Counted from the first letter of the stretch, positions 39,599 through 53,102 are shown. The stretch is DNA of 64,000 nt from Macrobrachium rosenbergii (GCF_040412425.1 NC_089777.1:34272537-34336536); one strand, 5' to 3'. Notes: generated by a model from the sequence alone, not told the origin. Numbers and translations: made by a program.

Positions 39599-39686
<88 letters not shown>

Positions 39687-39752
39687 TTAGTATATACATA
39701 TTTAGTATATACATATGTATATATATAAGTATATATATAAGTATATATATAC

Positions 39753-39822
<70 letters not shown>
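39599..39822. repeat. Large interrupted (AT)n region
   Basis: AT runs 39599-39680 and 39758-39822 separated by a TA-rich bridge with repeated TTAGTATATACATA units. Confidence 0.95.
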
Positions 39823-39824
<2 letters not shown>

Positions 39825-41018
39825 ATAAATTACAAATAATACAAACATTTAAAAATTACAAAGACAAAACTGTGACATACAAAGTACAAACCAAAGAGTC
39901 ACAACAATTCTAGATACATAAAATACATAAGAATCACGGACACAAGGACTTTTCAAAATACAGAAAATACGAAATGCCACAAAACTAACATCGCAAAATG
40001 CTCCACCAACCACTACTATCACTGCCACTACTAAACATGGAAGGGACTGTGACAACACTCGTCATCACGATCGCAATGTAGGGGGGAGGGGGTGGGGTGG
40101 TGGAAGGCCATGGATGGTGCCACCAATACTCATAAAACACAAAAAGCAATCCATTGAACACGAAATCGATACCCTTCTATCCTCGACTGACCTACTTCCT
40201 ACAAGGACAAAATATAAGCGCAGGAGTCTCAACACGCACGTACATTATATTGACAGGGCAGAAAAATTAAGATGAGTAGAGAGACTTCAATTATTTTGAT
40301 GGAGAACAGGATCGACTCAATCTTGCTTGGTGGGGGGGAGGTATTTTCCGTTAACCCAAATATCTTCAACCATTAAGAGTGAAACGTACTTCTTATCATT
40401 ATTTTTCAACCAAAATATCAAACGCGTAGGATTGTATAAAGTTAATTTGTCAACCACAAAACCATATAGGTAGCATATTACATAAACTAATTTGTGCACA
40501 CGTTAAAAAATATACAAAATAATTTAGGCACTGTCGATTTTGAAAATAATTCGTCAGCCACATAGTAACAAATATGAACACATTCTATTCCGACTATAAT
40601 TCAGACATTCCACGAAAATACTGCATGAGCATCGATAGATTGTATGCGTATAAAATATGCGTAGTCTTCCTAACACGAAGTATGTATTCAATTTGTATCG
40701 AGAAAAAACGGATAAATAATAAACGATTTTTTTTCAGACGCATGCGCACTATATCGGCAATGGCCAAGGAACGATATGGGTTAAGGATAAATTACAGCTC
40801 AAAGCCAATACTGAGGAATCCTAAGAATGTGGCCACTTCCTTGGAGAAAGAGTTTGTTTTCGCTGCGTCTTGTACCATAACCACAGAGAATATCGGTTTT
40901 TTACATTTTTTCAACCATAATTTTTCAGTTACAAATACTATTTCGATATGAACTGTTATATTTGTGGGAGCTATCATTTATACCTTAAAAATGGGTTTTT
41001 ACATACAGCAGAAATAAT

Positions 41019-41022
<4 letters not shown>
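39823..41022. other. Non-coding stretch, nothing recognised
   Basis: A 125-codon frame at 40574-40951 has no splice support or recognised motif; G-rich patch at 40080-40100. Confidence 0.5.

Positions 41023-41090
<68 letters not shown>
41023..41090. repeat. (GA)n microsatellite
   Basis: About 34 GA units. Confidence 0.97.
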
Positions 41091-41092
<2 letters not shown>

Positions 41093-42059
41093 TAAAAGGC
41101 TAAATTTAAAAGACTGGGTTTCACTGAATAGGAACTCAATAAATATACAAAGTAAATATAATCCGACTACAACCATTCCAAAATAAGAGTAACGAGTTTT
41201 AAAAAACCATCAGCGCAGAAAGTGAAACGTGGTGGAATTGTTCCGTAGACTTTCGCGAGATTTCTCGCGAAGAAGGGAGTTAACGAGGGAGACTTTAATT
41301 AAACGACAATATCCTTGTAAAAGAATGTGCCAAGTGGGAAAACATCCAAGGTGACGCTCCAAAACAACTACAACAAAAAGCTGCACAGAAAAAAAACACT
41401 ACATAAAAACAATAGGATACAATCGTTAGACTAAATTCCCAGGAAAATGGCGACGGAGAAGAAAACATTCCACAAAAAAGTTAGTTAAAATAAGTAGCTC
41501 TTTAGCAGTGAATACACATAAATGAAAAGAAAAACCTTTCAATCCATCTTAACATGAAAAATACTGAGACTCATAATTAGTAAGAAAGTAAACAAAATGA
41601 ATTTCCTTAAGCGCCAAGGATGATAAGCAGGCCAGCTTGCTATCCCAGTTCCAAAAGAAACGAGGAAAAGGCAGGAAGAACATAGTATAAGTCAAGAAAA
41701 CAGAGGCAGGAAGAGAATTCCAAAGAATGTCAGTAGAAGAACGGAAATATCACTGTACGGTGTAATCCTAAGAGGATTACTACTTTCCTCATAGTAAGTG
41801 TGGGAAGAGATGGCCAGACGGGTACAGCACGCTCCCCTGAATTCCATATTAGTTGGCGACATCATTCCCTGAATAACTTCCCTTTTACTATTATCAAGGT
41901 ACGAACGGTGACCATTTCTTGTCGGTCATCATCCTTGAAATGAAAGTAACAGCAGGTAATTAGTCAATGTTAAGCTTACTTACGAACACTTTCAATACAC
42001 ACATGCATTATGAATACATACAAAATATATAAATATATATATATATATGTATGTATGTA
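41091..42059. other. Non-coding stretch, nothing recognised
   Basis: Mixed AT-rich DNA without supported exons. Confidence 0.55.
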
Positions 42060-42063
42060 TTGT

Positions 42064-42153
<90 letters not shown>
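42060..42153. repeat. Compound (CA)n(TA)n(TG)n microsatellite
   Basis: CA, then TA, then TG units in direct succession; self-complementary about its centre. Confidence 0.95.
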
Positions 42154-42155
<2 letters not shown>

Positions 42156-42319
42156 ATATATTGCAGGTACTTGCAAGAATTATTTGAAATTCAAAAAGTA
42201 CTATTCTTTTACGTAAAATGATTAATTAAATTCTTACAAATGTTTCATTAACGTAAAACGATTAACAAAGATCGTTCATCATATAAAAAATCTAGTGAGC
42301 ACTAACTTTAAATAACACA

Positions 42320-42322
<3 letters not shown>

Positions 42323-42364
<42 letters not shown>
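42323..42364. repeat. (GA)n microsatellite
   Basis: About 21 GA units. Confidence 0.97.
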
Positions 42365-42365
<1 letters not shown>

Positions 42366-42849
42366 CTGCGCGTCGCTAGATGAATATTCATGGTCACGTC
42401 AAAAGGAAAGAAATGAGTTTTTCGCAGCATCCATGAGCGGGATGAATGATGTATATTGACGCTTTCTCCCTTTTTGATCTGCCTCCGTAATTGTTTGCAT
42501 TCTCGGCTCAAAACACACACGCCCGACTTCGATTCCCGAATCGGACGAGGAGAGGAACGGTACGGGAGTGTTCGTTTAAACATCTGTTTTAGACATCTGT
42601 TCTCCTGTTTTAAACATGTTTATCTCTGCTGACCTGAATGGTTTATATGTAAAGTACCTTGCTGTTGGTTAGTGACAACAGTTCGAAGATGGAATGGAGA
42701 CACAGGAATTACAAGATAATAAATAATAATTGATATATGTAATGAATACTACGGCAATCCCTGTAACACCATATAATAGAAAATGGGATGATTGCGACGA
42801 GGTAATGCTTACCCTAAGTTGGTAATAACATTCATATGATATTCAAAAG

Positions 42850-42852
<3 letters not shown>

Positions 42853-42903
<51 letters not shown>

Positions 42904-43114
42904 ACTTTTAATTCTTCTTAGGGATTTAATAAAAGGAAACTTCGGAGGGAGAGGGTATTTCTCTCCGCCCGTCTCGACGGGATTTGGCATCAACAGTGAC
43001 TTCATTCCACCGACTGTAAACAAATCGATGTTGTTGACACCCCCGGCCTTCCATCCGCTTCTACACTGGATCTTAACTCTGCAATTTCCTTCGCAATTCC
43101 TTTGCAACTGGAGC

Positions 43115-43176
<62 letters not shown>

Positions 43177-43337
43177 CACACACAAAGTGAAAGTCTTGTG
43201 ATATAATGAATGGTTATGTGGCGGTTAAAAACTGAAAATATTAATCTCTCTCTCTCTCTCTCACACAAAGTGAAAGTCTTGTGATATAATGAATGCTCAA
43301 TGTGGCGCTTAAAAACTGAAAATATTAATCTCTCTCT

Positions 43338-43378
<41 letters not shown>

Positions 43379-43453
43379 ACCTAAGCAAACAAAGTTCGTC
43401 TTGTGATATTATGACTGCTTAATGTGGCACTTTCAAACTGAAAAGATTAATAC

Positions 43454-43549
<96 letters not shown>

Positions 43550-43620
43550 GAGCATACAAAAAATAGAAAACTGAAAAGATTAACTAACCAATAGAGGTAT
43601 GTGAATCCGTAAGACATTGC
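42853..43620. repeat. Array-plus-spacer repeat, family 6
   Basis: (TC)n at 42853-42900, 43119-43172, 43244-43262, 43329-43363 and 43457-43515, most passing into (AC)n. From 43173 on, spacers share CAAAGTGAAAGTCTTGTGAT, ATAATGAATG, and AAACTGAAAAKATTAA before the next array. The unit was copied three to four times with divergence. Confidence 0.9.
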
Positions 43621-44245
43621 AAAATTCAACGACTGCATCGTTCCCTATAAGGCCAGGCTTTTGAATTCTCTTCAAGCTTCTGTTCGTTGGAGTCTTGCAA
43701 TCATTTCTTCCTTCAGGTTACGCCTCAACGTTCCTCCTACTTTTCATTTCCCTTCTTTTCTTAAGATCCTATTGGGCTGGCTTTGATCTATATAAATCCC
43801 TAGTATGAACTTTTTTTCCTAAAAGTAGAAATTATGTTAATTAACCAAAATGTGACCACTTTAGTCTTGTTTTATTGAGCTAACGGTAAATATCTGCAGT
43901 CGATATCATTCAAGCTTTTGAGGTATTATAGTAATAGAAAGTGGGCAGCATGAACTTACGCTGATCATGTTTAGCTTTAATATTTATCGCGGACTGTCAC
44001 CGTCAGATCAAAGAAAAAGTTCTACAGTGTATTAATAACACACACAGACATCACTTTCTGGGAATTATTAATGGTGAATTAAGTCTAGGCCATTTTTACA
44101 CTCTAGACTTTTTTTTCCATAACATTATTTGGTTTTAGTTCAATACTCTAAAAATATCTAAAATCCAGAAGATAAATTTTCAAACCAAGGAATCTAAAAC
44201 ACAACAAATGTTTAATGACCGTTCGATTAAATTTTGATTTTCAAT

Positions 44246-44248
<3 letters not shown>
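43621..44248. other. Non-coding stretch, nothing recognised
   Basis: No exon or element supported. Confidence 0.55.

Positions 44249-44311
<63 letters not shown>
44249..44311. repeat. (AG)n microsatellite
   Basis: About 31 AG units. Confidence 0.97.
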
Positions 44312-44316
<5 letters not shown>

Positions 44317-44841
44317 CTTCCTTCAATGGCTGGCAATTCAATTCATAAAATAAAACTGCCTTTCACTTACGAACACGAAAAGAATTCTGCATTCGATTTT
44401 GAACTTTCAACCTCCTACACTTCTATATAAAATCGACGCTGGCGCAATGACTCGCCCACTCTTTCTCCCCTAGAAAGCGAATAAAAATCACTTGCGAAAG
44501 GACAGTGAAAATGGCACCTGCTCTCGCAATACAGAAAGCAGTGTGACAGAGGCGTAAGATGAAAAAACAAGGGAATAACGTATTTACCACACAATATATC
44601 AAAGGATGGACCAATATAACGAAATATCAAGAAAAGCAATTCTATTCAATTCATTCGCTTTAACAAGACACGTCAAGAAAGGCCAACACGGATACACCGC
44701 ATCGGTTGCCGAAGACTTTGTGTGAAATATTCAATGGAAAACACTTACAGAACCCAACGTGTGCCCTTTAAGGAAAAATCACATACAGAGAAAAGAATGA
44801 CTCAACAATGGGTCGCGTTGAAAGCCTACTTCATTAATGTG

Positions 44842-44844
<3 letters not shown>

Positions 44845-44900
<56 letters not shown>
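44845..44900. repeat. (GA)n microsatellite
   Basis: About 28 GA units; 44312-44844 holds nothing recognised. Confidence 0.97.
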
Positions 44901-44902
<2 letters not shown>

Positions 44903-45161
44903 TCACAGATACAGCCATGTGGCTAGGTGGGAAGGGAAATTCAATCAGGGGTTTCGAGATTGTCAATTATTTTCTAATAAAAAGAGACTGAAAATAATAT
45001 ATTATAATGATCGGTGTGATTTCGGGAGATTCGGCTCGCTGATGAGCATTTGTGAAAGGGAGGCCGTGACAACAACCGTAATGATATCTGTAATGTCATT
45101 GTCATCCTCTTTACTTCAGACAAAGATGATTTTTCTTTTTTTTTTGTCTGCTGGTTAACAG

Positions 45162-45332
45162 GATGAAGTAAAAACTTTTGTCTCGATTTTAGAGAAAATG
45201 TATGGGTATCCGGATTTGAATAAGGGGGCGTTCAGGGGTGGGGGGCGTAGATTGCTCAGCTGTGACGGTAGACTGCGGTCTTCGAACTGTCATGTTCGTC
45301 ATGGATTTGTATCAAAGGCAATCGTTGCGTAA
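45162..45332 (+). CDS. Candidate terminal coding exon, unknown protein
   Basis: A strong plus-strand acceptor, with nine Ts then GTCTGCTGGTTAACAG, ends at 45161. In phase 0 the sequence stays open for 56 codons (DEVKTFVSILEKMYGYPDLN at the start, SNCHVRHGFVSKAIVA at the end) to TAA at 45330-45332. AATAAA lies at 45540-45545. The peptide is mixed in composition with no low-complexity run. No membrane segment or known motif is visible. I recognise no family and found no upstream exon, so a chance frame is possible; the acceptor strength is the main argument. Confidence 0.25.
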   Translation, partial: DEVKTFVSILEKMYGYPDLNKGAFRGGGRRLLSCDGRLRSSNCHVRHGFVSKAIVA

Positions 45333-45643
45333 TCATTAATGTTAAATATAACCGATTGTTCGTTTTATTTTGCACTGAACTCAAAAGTGACCCGATTCAT
45401 TAACTCTTCGGGAATCAATACAACTTTTCAGTTCATTATGCTAACTGACGTATAAAAAGTGCAATTTAACGTTTGATTTTATATCCTGTACAACCAAATC
45501 ATCTCCCCCAAAAGCAAAAATTTCTACTGACACTGAAGAAATAAAAGACTTGTCCATTCTAATAATGACAAAAGACCTTGTTATGCAAAAAACCTCTTGT
45601 CGTACAAAGGGTCCACTATGAGGGACCCCCCAAATATAATCTC

Positions 45644-45644
<1 letters not shown>

Positions 45645-45673
<29 letters not shown>
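45645..45673. repeat. (ATG)n microsatellite
   Basis: Nine to ten ATG units. Confidence 0.95.
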
Positions 45674-45674
<1 letters not shown>

Positions 45675-46020
45675 AAATAATCCCAGAAGCAGACAATTAT
45701 GATTAATGACGGTTTTCGTCTTCTACAAAACATTTGCGTTTTCGTTCGATCCTTACCAGTCTGACGGAAGTTATCAAGCGCACCACACCTGGATATGCCG
45801 TGCGACACCATTTGGAAGTATTCGAAAAGTTTCTTCGCTCTTTTATGCGCAGTGTCTTCATTCTTTCATAACCAGTTCCTACAACTACCCGCCTATAAAG
45901 CCGGTTTTATTTCAGTTAGTCAATCTCATGAAGTTTGTCAGTTGGGAAGGTCAGTGACGTATCCTTGGAGGCGATTTGTTGATGGCAAAAAATCTGGCCA
46001 CCAGGTTCACGCGTGACTAA

Positions 46021-46022
<2 letters not shown>

Positions 46023-46086
<64 letters not shown>
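46023..46086. repeat. (AG)n microsatellite
   Basis: About 32 AG units. 46087-46844 contains a C-rich then G-rich segment (46235-46540) with overlapping frames on both strands, none supported. Confidence 0.95.
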
Positions 46087-46089
<3 letters not shown>

Positions 46090-46844
46090 ACGGTAATATA
46101 ATTAACACATATGTGAGCGTGTGGTGCACGTTTCTGCTCAAACATGCAGGTACACATATATTTATTGACTTCACTTTCTAGGGTTAAAACATATGGACTT
46201 CACTTTCTATGGCTAAAAAGACAAACTCATAATTACCACTCCCCTCCCCACCTTCACTTCCATTCCCCCAAGGGCTTCCCAGCAATCCTCCACGTCGAAT
46301 TAGCCCCCTCCACTCTCCCCCTCCCAATAAAAAACGAACCAGTCATCGAAGGAAGACACGCAACGGAAACCTTCCACTGGATTCCGATAAACATTGAAAT
46401 TCCGCCCCCGCCCAGGCAAGGTCGTGCTTCCCTCGTCGCAAGGACGGGTGTGTTGTGTGTATGTGCTGGGCGGGGGAAGGGTGGGGTAGGGGGAGTTGGC
46501 AGGGGCTGGGAGTAGGGTCCTCCTACCCCTGCCCTCTACCCAAGGACCCATCGTCAACGCCCAGCACTCGTCAGAAACCGGTTGCTTGAGTACGAGACAT
46601 GCAGCCGTTGTTCTTGTTTAATGTCAGGTATAACTCGTGGTTTTTCTAAGAGCAGCTTTTACATGTCTGCGCTGTGACTGCGACATTGCAAGGGTGTAGG
46701 ATTTCAACTAAACGTGATTCGAAAGCTCTAAAAAAAATAAACATGACAACTATAAGCTTGATTCATTTATTACACAAATATAAAAAGAACAAAATTTAGC
46801 GTTCAAATTCCTGTCTGTGCATAACTATAAGCATAAGCGAACAT

Positions 46845-47000
46845 TCACTCATACTAAGAGGAGGCAACACTCATGCAGTTTAAGACTCAAAGAAGACAGC
46901 CTTCACGCAGTTTTAAAACTAAAAGGAGACGATATTCATTCAGTTTTAAAGCCAAAAGGAGACTACATTCATGCAGTTAAAAAAAGAAAAAAAACAAATC
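46845..47000. repeat. 33-bp minisatellite, four to five units
   Basis: Units contain TTCAYGCAGTTTTAAARCY and AAAAGGAGACNA, starting near 46870, 46901, 46935 and 46968. The period is divisible by three, so the frame stays open (HAVLKLKGDDIHSVLKPKGD), but this is a consequence of the repeat. Confidence 0.85.
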
Positions 47001-47248
47001 TGACTTAGAATATCGGAACAAGCGAACAAAATGCAAATATAAATCACGACAAAACCTCGGCCCCCACCCACAAACGAAGCCTTAGAGTCTAACCTCGGGA
47101 CAGCCTGCCTGACTTGGCCGTGCAGTGAGAAAGCAACACGTGAGGCACACTATAATCGACCTTTAGCGCACGTCTGTGTGGAAACTCACCGTCGTGGCAT
47201 GTGTGAGACGTAAGTTCATTTATTTATTATGAAACTTTAACTGGATGA

Positions 47249-47250
47249 TG

Positions 47251-47318
<68 letters not shown>
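47249..47318. repeat. (ATA)n microsatellite
   Basis: About 23 ATA units. Confidence 0.97.
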
Positions 47319-47319
<1 letters not shown>

Positions 47320-48485
47320 TTTACGTCTTAGAATAATCGATAAATCCTGAAGACTGTAAATAATCGATTTTATTTTACATGAAACATAACCAATTCTAAT
47401 ATCAAATACGACTATTAACACTACAGTTTTTTATGTAAAGAAGCCGATGTGACGGGCAATCTAAGTATTCCTTTTTAGCAAGGCGTGAAGAAAATAAATA
47501 AGAAAAAGATGAAACGGACAGACCTACCTCTTAAAAGGTAGAAAGTATTTTTTTTTTAAGTCGTGGAAAACCTACAGTAACAGAACTCCAAATAATAAAA
47601 ATAATAATAACAACAACAACAACTTCACTGAAGTGACGACATGCTCAACCAAGATAAATCAGCAAAACCGTCAAGAGAAATACCTGAGTAATAGCTGACA
47701 CTCTCAGACGCCGGCCATCGCTCCACGCAGTGTTAAATCCCAATAAATCACCGAAGCCATTTTAGCGAATAAAAAAGACCGGTCAATCACCTCGACAAAG
47801 CCTTAAAAGTAACGGACCTCTTCCCAGCAACAGGCCTTGAGAGCGAGGCAGGCAAAGAGTAACGAGGATTCAGAGGACACGAGTCCTCCTCGACTGCGCT
47901 CACCTTACACTGAGTTCTTGAGAGAAAGAGAAGAATAATTGGTGCCAATGACAAAGAGACATCGTTCACCTTGCATGTGCAACCGCCAAGGACGAATCAA
48001 TGATATGCAATCCTCTTTCGGGTCCCTTCGGACAAGGCTTTCTCCACTCTGGGTCGGGGTTCAGTGGGTGGAATCACTTCCACGGACGAATTAACTTTTA
48101 ATGTTCGTTTCACAAGGCATCACGAGGTTGGGGGGTTTATATAAATACTGCGTCAGAGGAGGTTAATGAGGAATCGAAATGACTAGGCACGCCATTTAGA
48201 TGACTGAGCCAATCGTGAAATCGGATATAATCTGCTCAATTTTATACACTGCAGCTTTCGTACTTTGGCAAAATGAATTTAGCGTGGGACTACAGACCCT
48301 TAAATGCATCAGACAATTCTGCAGAAAATCAATTGGCAATTATTCCAATGAAGGTCGTCATCATACGCATTCCACTTATCGAAAATGAACCGTATGAACT
48401 AAGTAATAATAACTGTAAACGCATGAAATAATATATATACATACACACACACATATGTATATATAATATATATATATTATATATG

Positions 48486-48488
<3 letters not shown>
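47319..48488. other. Non-coding stretch, nothing recognised
   Basis: A donor-like GTGAGC on the minus strand near 47896 follows a good pyrimidine tract, but the implied exon is only 13 bases. Not called. Confidence 0.5.
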
Positions 48489-48804
<316 letters not shown>

Positions 48805-49106
48805 AGCACAGACTACGGAAATGCTCGAGAGTTCACGTTGCAAGGCATGAGCTGCTAACATTCTCTCCGGAGGTCTTACAAGATGTATTAAAACCCAACA
48901 ACAAGATCTCACTAATTGTTCAGAATAATTCATTACGTTGCTATGAAAATGAAAATTTCTGTATAATCAACAACAAAAACTGAAAACGGAAAAAGATAGC
49001 ATCTTACTTTTTTTCACAAATAAAGGTTAGAAACTTCCCTTTAAGGATGCAACAAGAACAATGATTAAATGCAATAAATATCTAACCATAACATTTTAAG
49101 TTAATC

Positions 49107-49532
49107 GATCCAAAAGTAATATGAGAGGTCCGCTTAGACTATTCCAAACTCTGCACATAACCATGAAACCTAAGTATTAAAATATCATAAACCCAAATAA
49201 ATCAAAGTTCTCTATAATAAAATTGCGCGTAACTAGCAAAATTAACAAAACAAGTGACATATTGTCATAAAAGTAAAAGCAATAATCGGATTTCACGAAA
49301 TAAGATCCCAAAAGTGTCATGAGAGGTTCGCTTAGACTATTCCATACTCTGCGCATAATCAAGAAACCTCAGCATTAAAATATCACAAACCCAAGTACAT
49401 CAAAGTTCGCTATAATAAAATGGCAAGTAACTAGATGGTTAAAAAACGAGCCTATAGGAAAATTAACAAAAACGTTACATATTGTCATAAAAATAAAAAA
49501 AAATAAAAACCAATCAGACTTCACGAAAAAGG
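49107..49532. repeat. 200-bp tandem duplication
   Basis: Units start at 49107 and 49304 with GATCC(C)AAAAGT. They share GCTTAGACTATTCCAWACTC, CATAAWCAWGAAACCT, AAATCAAAGTTCKCTATAAT and ATTGTCATAAAARTAAAA. The second unit has a 25-base insertion with GATGGTTAAAAAACG. Confidence 0.9.
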
Positions 49533-49987
49533 AGGTTTGGAACCTTTAAAATGTTGGAAGAGATTTCGCTCGATTTAAAGCGATGCTGAAGGGAATTTGG
49601 TCACTTGGCAAGTGTCAGGTCCTGTCGACCGTACATTGGCACAAAGTAAGCCACTGTTAAAGAGATCCCGGGGATTTGTACCTCAGGAAATGAAAGCGCC
49701 ATTTACGACAGCTTGGTCAAATCAAACCCGTCGCAAACTGCGACACTTTTTAGTTTATTTTTATCCCAAGAAATAAAAGTGGCATTTACGGGAGTGTGGT
49801 GACACCGAACGCTGTTTAACCCTTGCAACTACTTATTGTTTGTTTGAGAAACACGCAACTACAGACTTCATTTCAGACTGGTGTAAGGCAGTGATAGATT
49901 TACAGTTTCAGCGATTATTTCTCCTCTCCAAATTCATTAGCCATCCTTTGCACATCGATTAAAAAGTATACTTCCATACCAAATTAA

Positions 49988-50240
49988 GTTCCTCGTTGGA
50001 CGGGTGGGTACCGTTCTCAGCTAGCACTCTGCTGGCCCCGCGTTCGATTCTCCGACCAGCCAATGAAGAATTAGAGAAATTTATTTCTGGTGATAGAAAT
50101 TCATTTCTCGCTATAATGTGGTTCGGATTCCACAATAAGCTGTAGGTCCCGTTGCTAGGTAACCAATTGGTTCTTAGCCATGTAAAATAAGTCTAATCCT
50201 TCGGTCAGTGGTCTGGTTAAACTAAGGTATACTTATCTTT
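49988..50240 (+). mobile_element. tRNA-derived SINE, copy 3 (complete, 16-bp target duplication)
   Basis: Direct repeats TTCCATACCAAATTAA at 49972-49987 and 50241-50256 bound the element. It starts GTTCCTCGTTGGACGGG and keeps box B (GCGTTCGATTCTCC). It lacks about 27 bases (the AGAGCTGTTAATCAGCTC hairpin) present in copies 2 and 4. Confidence 0.95.
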
Positions 50241-50256
50241 TTCCATACCAAATTAA

Positions 50257-50697
50257 AGCAAACTGTAAAAAAAAACCAGTTGAGACTAAAATCAAAATAA
50301 GTTAAAAAGAAACAATTTCAAAAGATTGTATTTCTCGTGTACAATTATTTGCCATCCTTTACACAACTACTGAAGGTATACTTCCTTAAAAAAATCAAAA
50401 CAAACTGCAAAACCATCTGACGAACATCCAAACGGGATTAAAAAGCCACTGATCGAAAATACGGTCAGTTTCAATACAAACAGCGAGAACAGTATAGAAA
50501 TCTTCAGAGACTCTTGGATGACATAAGGTCTTAACTGGTAACTGCGATTTGCGCAGTGAATAACACTAACGATAAATTGCAGAAAAAAAAGAGAGAAACA
50601 CACACTCGTGTGTTTCAGTGTCTTATCTTCCTCCTGGGAATGTTGACAGAACGACCACTTATTGTCTTCACCTAGCGCAAGACATAAAAAGAGAGAG
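50257..50697. other. Non-coding stretch, nothing recognised
   Basis: AT-rich, no support for exons. Confidence 0.55.
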
Positions 50698-50698
50698 G

Positions 50699-50754
<56 letters not shown>

Positions 50755-50795
50755 CTAGCAGTGTAGGAAACTACTATCCCTCTAACTAATAAGAA

Positions 50796-50844
<49 letters not shown>

Positions 50845-50950
50845 CTAGCAGTATAGGAAACTACTATCCCTCCTCTAACTAATAAGAAAAAAGAGAGAGA
50901 GAGACTCTAGCAGTATAGGAAACTACTATCCCTCCTCTAACTAATAAGAA

Positions 50951-51018
<68 letters not shown>

Positions 51019-51070
51019 CTCTAGCAGCGTAAGAAAAACTACTGTCCCTCCTCTAAACTAATAAGAAAAC

Positions 51071-51155
<85 letters not shown>

Positions 51156-51185
51156 TAGCAGTGCAGGAAACTACTGTCCCTCCTC
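50698..51185. repeat. Array-plus-spacer repeat, family 7 (five spacers)
   Basis: (GA)n runs of very different length (50698-50752, 50801-50842, a short one near 50895, 50952-51014, 51074-51152) alternate with a near-identical spacer: ACTCTAGCAGTRTAGGAAAC, TACTATCCCTCCTCTAACTA, ATAAGAAAAC. Confidence 0.95.
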
Positions 51186-52287
51186 TAACTAAACACAACA
51201 CAAACACAACTCGCCGAAATAAAAAAAATAAAAAAAGGGCAAAGAACCATCTTAAACCCCGTCAATTTGCGTTAAGCTGAATGGACGAGCGAGACAGGAG
51301 GTAAAAATTCAAATCGAAAACTGATCCTCTTCTACTGTAGGAGGAGGAGAGCGTGGGGGAGAGGCTGTCGTCATCGTGGAAGCTGCGTGGGCAGTTTCTC
51401 CCACGCGATTACAAAAAACAAAAAAAAGACAATAAAAACATATAAAACGATAAGAAAGACCACCAATAGCGTTAAGGAGAAATCTGAGAAGAAGCCAGAT
51501 ATGGCATTCGCCTCCTACGTTGAAATACGGCGAAAATAACTCTATAATGACATTTCTCCGCATCCTCATGATTTACGTTTTGCCATTCGAAGAATTCTGT
51601 AGGATGAAACCTACCCTCTTCTGAGCTAAGCATGTCTCCACTCTTTAATGATTACAAAAAACTTGCTCATATACAATTCAGTCAGTTTCTCCTTCCACGA
51701 TATAAGGTTGTTAAATTTCTTGATACCAGCATAAAACTAACACTTTTGATGATGGAAACATGATGGCTTCCTGAAAAATAGATGATTTATACCACAAAAC
51801 GACGACAATATCTTTATGACGTTATAAACCTGATAAAACATCAACAACCAACTTTGCAATCAATAATCAGATATACTTGGACTGTGCCTGATAGCCAAGA
51901 ACAACAGCAATACACAAGTAAATTAAGTAGCAGTAAAAATAATTTCTAATGTCTTCCTACATTTAAAAAATCACAGACTCAAGTTTGAGGCAAAAATCGA
52001 ACTGTAATCTTTTTAAATTTAAAATAAACGGTTATGTAGATACGTCAAGGCTGAGAGTGAGTCTTGATAAAACAGAGGAATCTTATGAATATATTATGAG
52101 TGATTTCACCCCGCTAAGTCCCTCCCTTCATAATCATATTATTAAACATTTTGATTTAATACTCCTCCTCCTCCTCCTCCTCCTCCTCCTCTCTCGGTTC
52201 ATGCCGTTCTTTTCGACATCTAGCGAGACGATCGAATGCGGTTCCCTTGGTTAGGAGCCGAAAGCAGTACCTTTATCCCACGAGGAC

Positions 52288-52290
<3 letters not shown>
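51186..52290. other. Non-coding stretch with (CTC)n
   Basis: A (CTC)9 run lies at about 52162-52190. The 89-codon frame at 51985-52254 runs through it and has no other support. Confidence 0.5.

Positions 52291-52340
<50 letters not shown>
52291..52340. repeat. (AG)n microsatellite
   Basis: About 25 AG units inside an open frame of 150 codons (52247-52699) that also runs into the next (TC)n array. Confidence 0.95.
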
Positions 52341-52344
<4 letters not shown>

Positions 52345-52648
52345 AACCTATTCAGACGTCAGTGAACTCTCGATACTCGAAGTGAAAGGGACAGGTGGTA
52401 GGGGGTATGAGGAAGCGCTATTCATGAAGTTTGTCGTCATTACCTCTCGCTTCGAGCATCCTTCAAAAGATCCCTCCATGATAACACAGCAGCTTGGAAG
52501 ACAGGAAATGAAGGAGTCCGAAAGAAGAGCAGGTGCAGGGAACGATGCCGACAGAGAGAAGTGGAGATACGAGAAAATAAGGGAGAGGAAAAGGAATGGA
52601 GTGATGAGTGCCAAAATGGATGAATTACGTGTTATAGCCTATGCAGCC

Positions 52649-52651
<3 letters not shown>

Positions 52652-52700
<49 letters not shown>

Positions 52701-52783
52701 CCACACCTTTACTACTTGTCCTACAAAACCTGATGTATCAGCATGGGGTACGACAACATTCTCTCTCTCTCTCTCTCTCTCTC
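52652..52783. repeat. Two (TC)n arrays
   Basis: TC runs at 52652-52697 and 52760-52783. Confidence 0.95.
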
Positions 52784-53044
52784 ATCGTAGGAAAGACGTT
52801 ACTATATTCGGCTCAAATGTATTCCTTAAAAACCTACGAGGTTGTGCATTTAACCTGAGGTCTACACCTGGTCGTTAGTTAACTGTTATGGGTTGCACCG
52901 GGTTGGGTAGAGAAGAGAGAGTAATGCATAAAAAAAGACATGAGTTTATTAATACACACATGTTAATGCACCACATGCATACCTGCATGATATCACTCAT
53001 TAACACAAGAGCAACGCAGTATGGCCTATATCAGTTGATATGGG

Positions 53045-53050
<6 letters not shown>

Positions 53051-53100
<50 letters not shown>
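53051..53100. repeat. (TC)n microsatellite
   Basis: About 25 TC units; 52784-53050 has nothing recognised. Confidence 0.97.

Positions 53101-53102
<2 letters not shown>

Noticed and set aside
47896..47930. 13-base minus-strand exon before GTGAGC
   Set aside because: Too short to support by frame and no phase-compatible neighbour found.
50698..51185. CRISPR-like alternation of repeats and spacers
   Set aside because: The constant part is the spacer and the variable part is a (GA)n run; the context is eukaryotic and there are no cas genes.
52247..52699. 150-codon plus-strand frame with a charged middle (DREKWRYEKIRERK)
   Set aside because: Begins and ends in microsatellites, an 88-codon frame overlaps it on the other strand, and no splice or start evidence decides. 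Purine-rich DNA gives such frames by chance.
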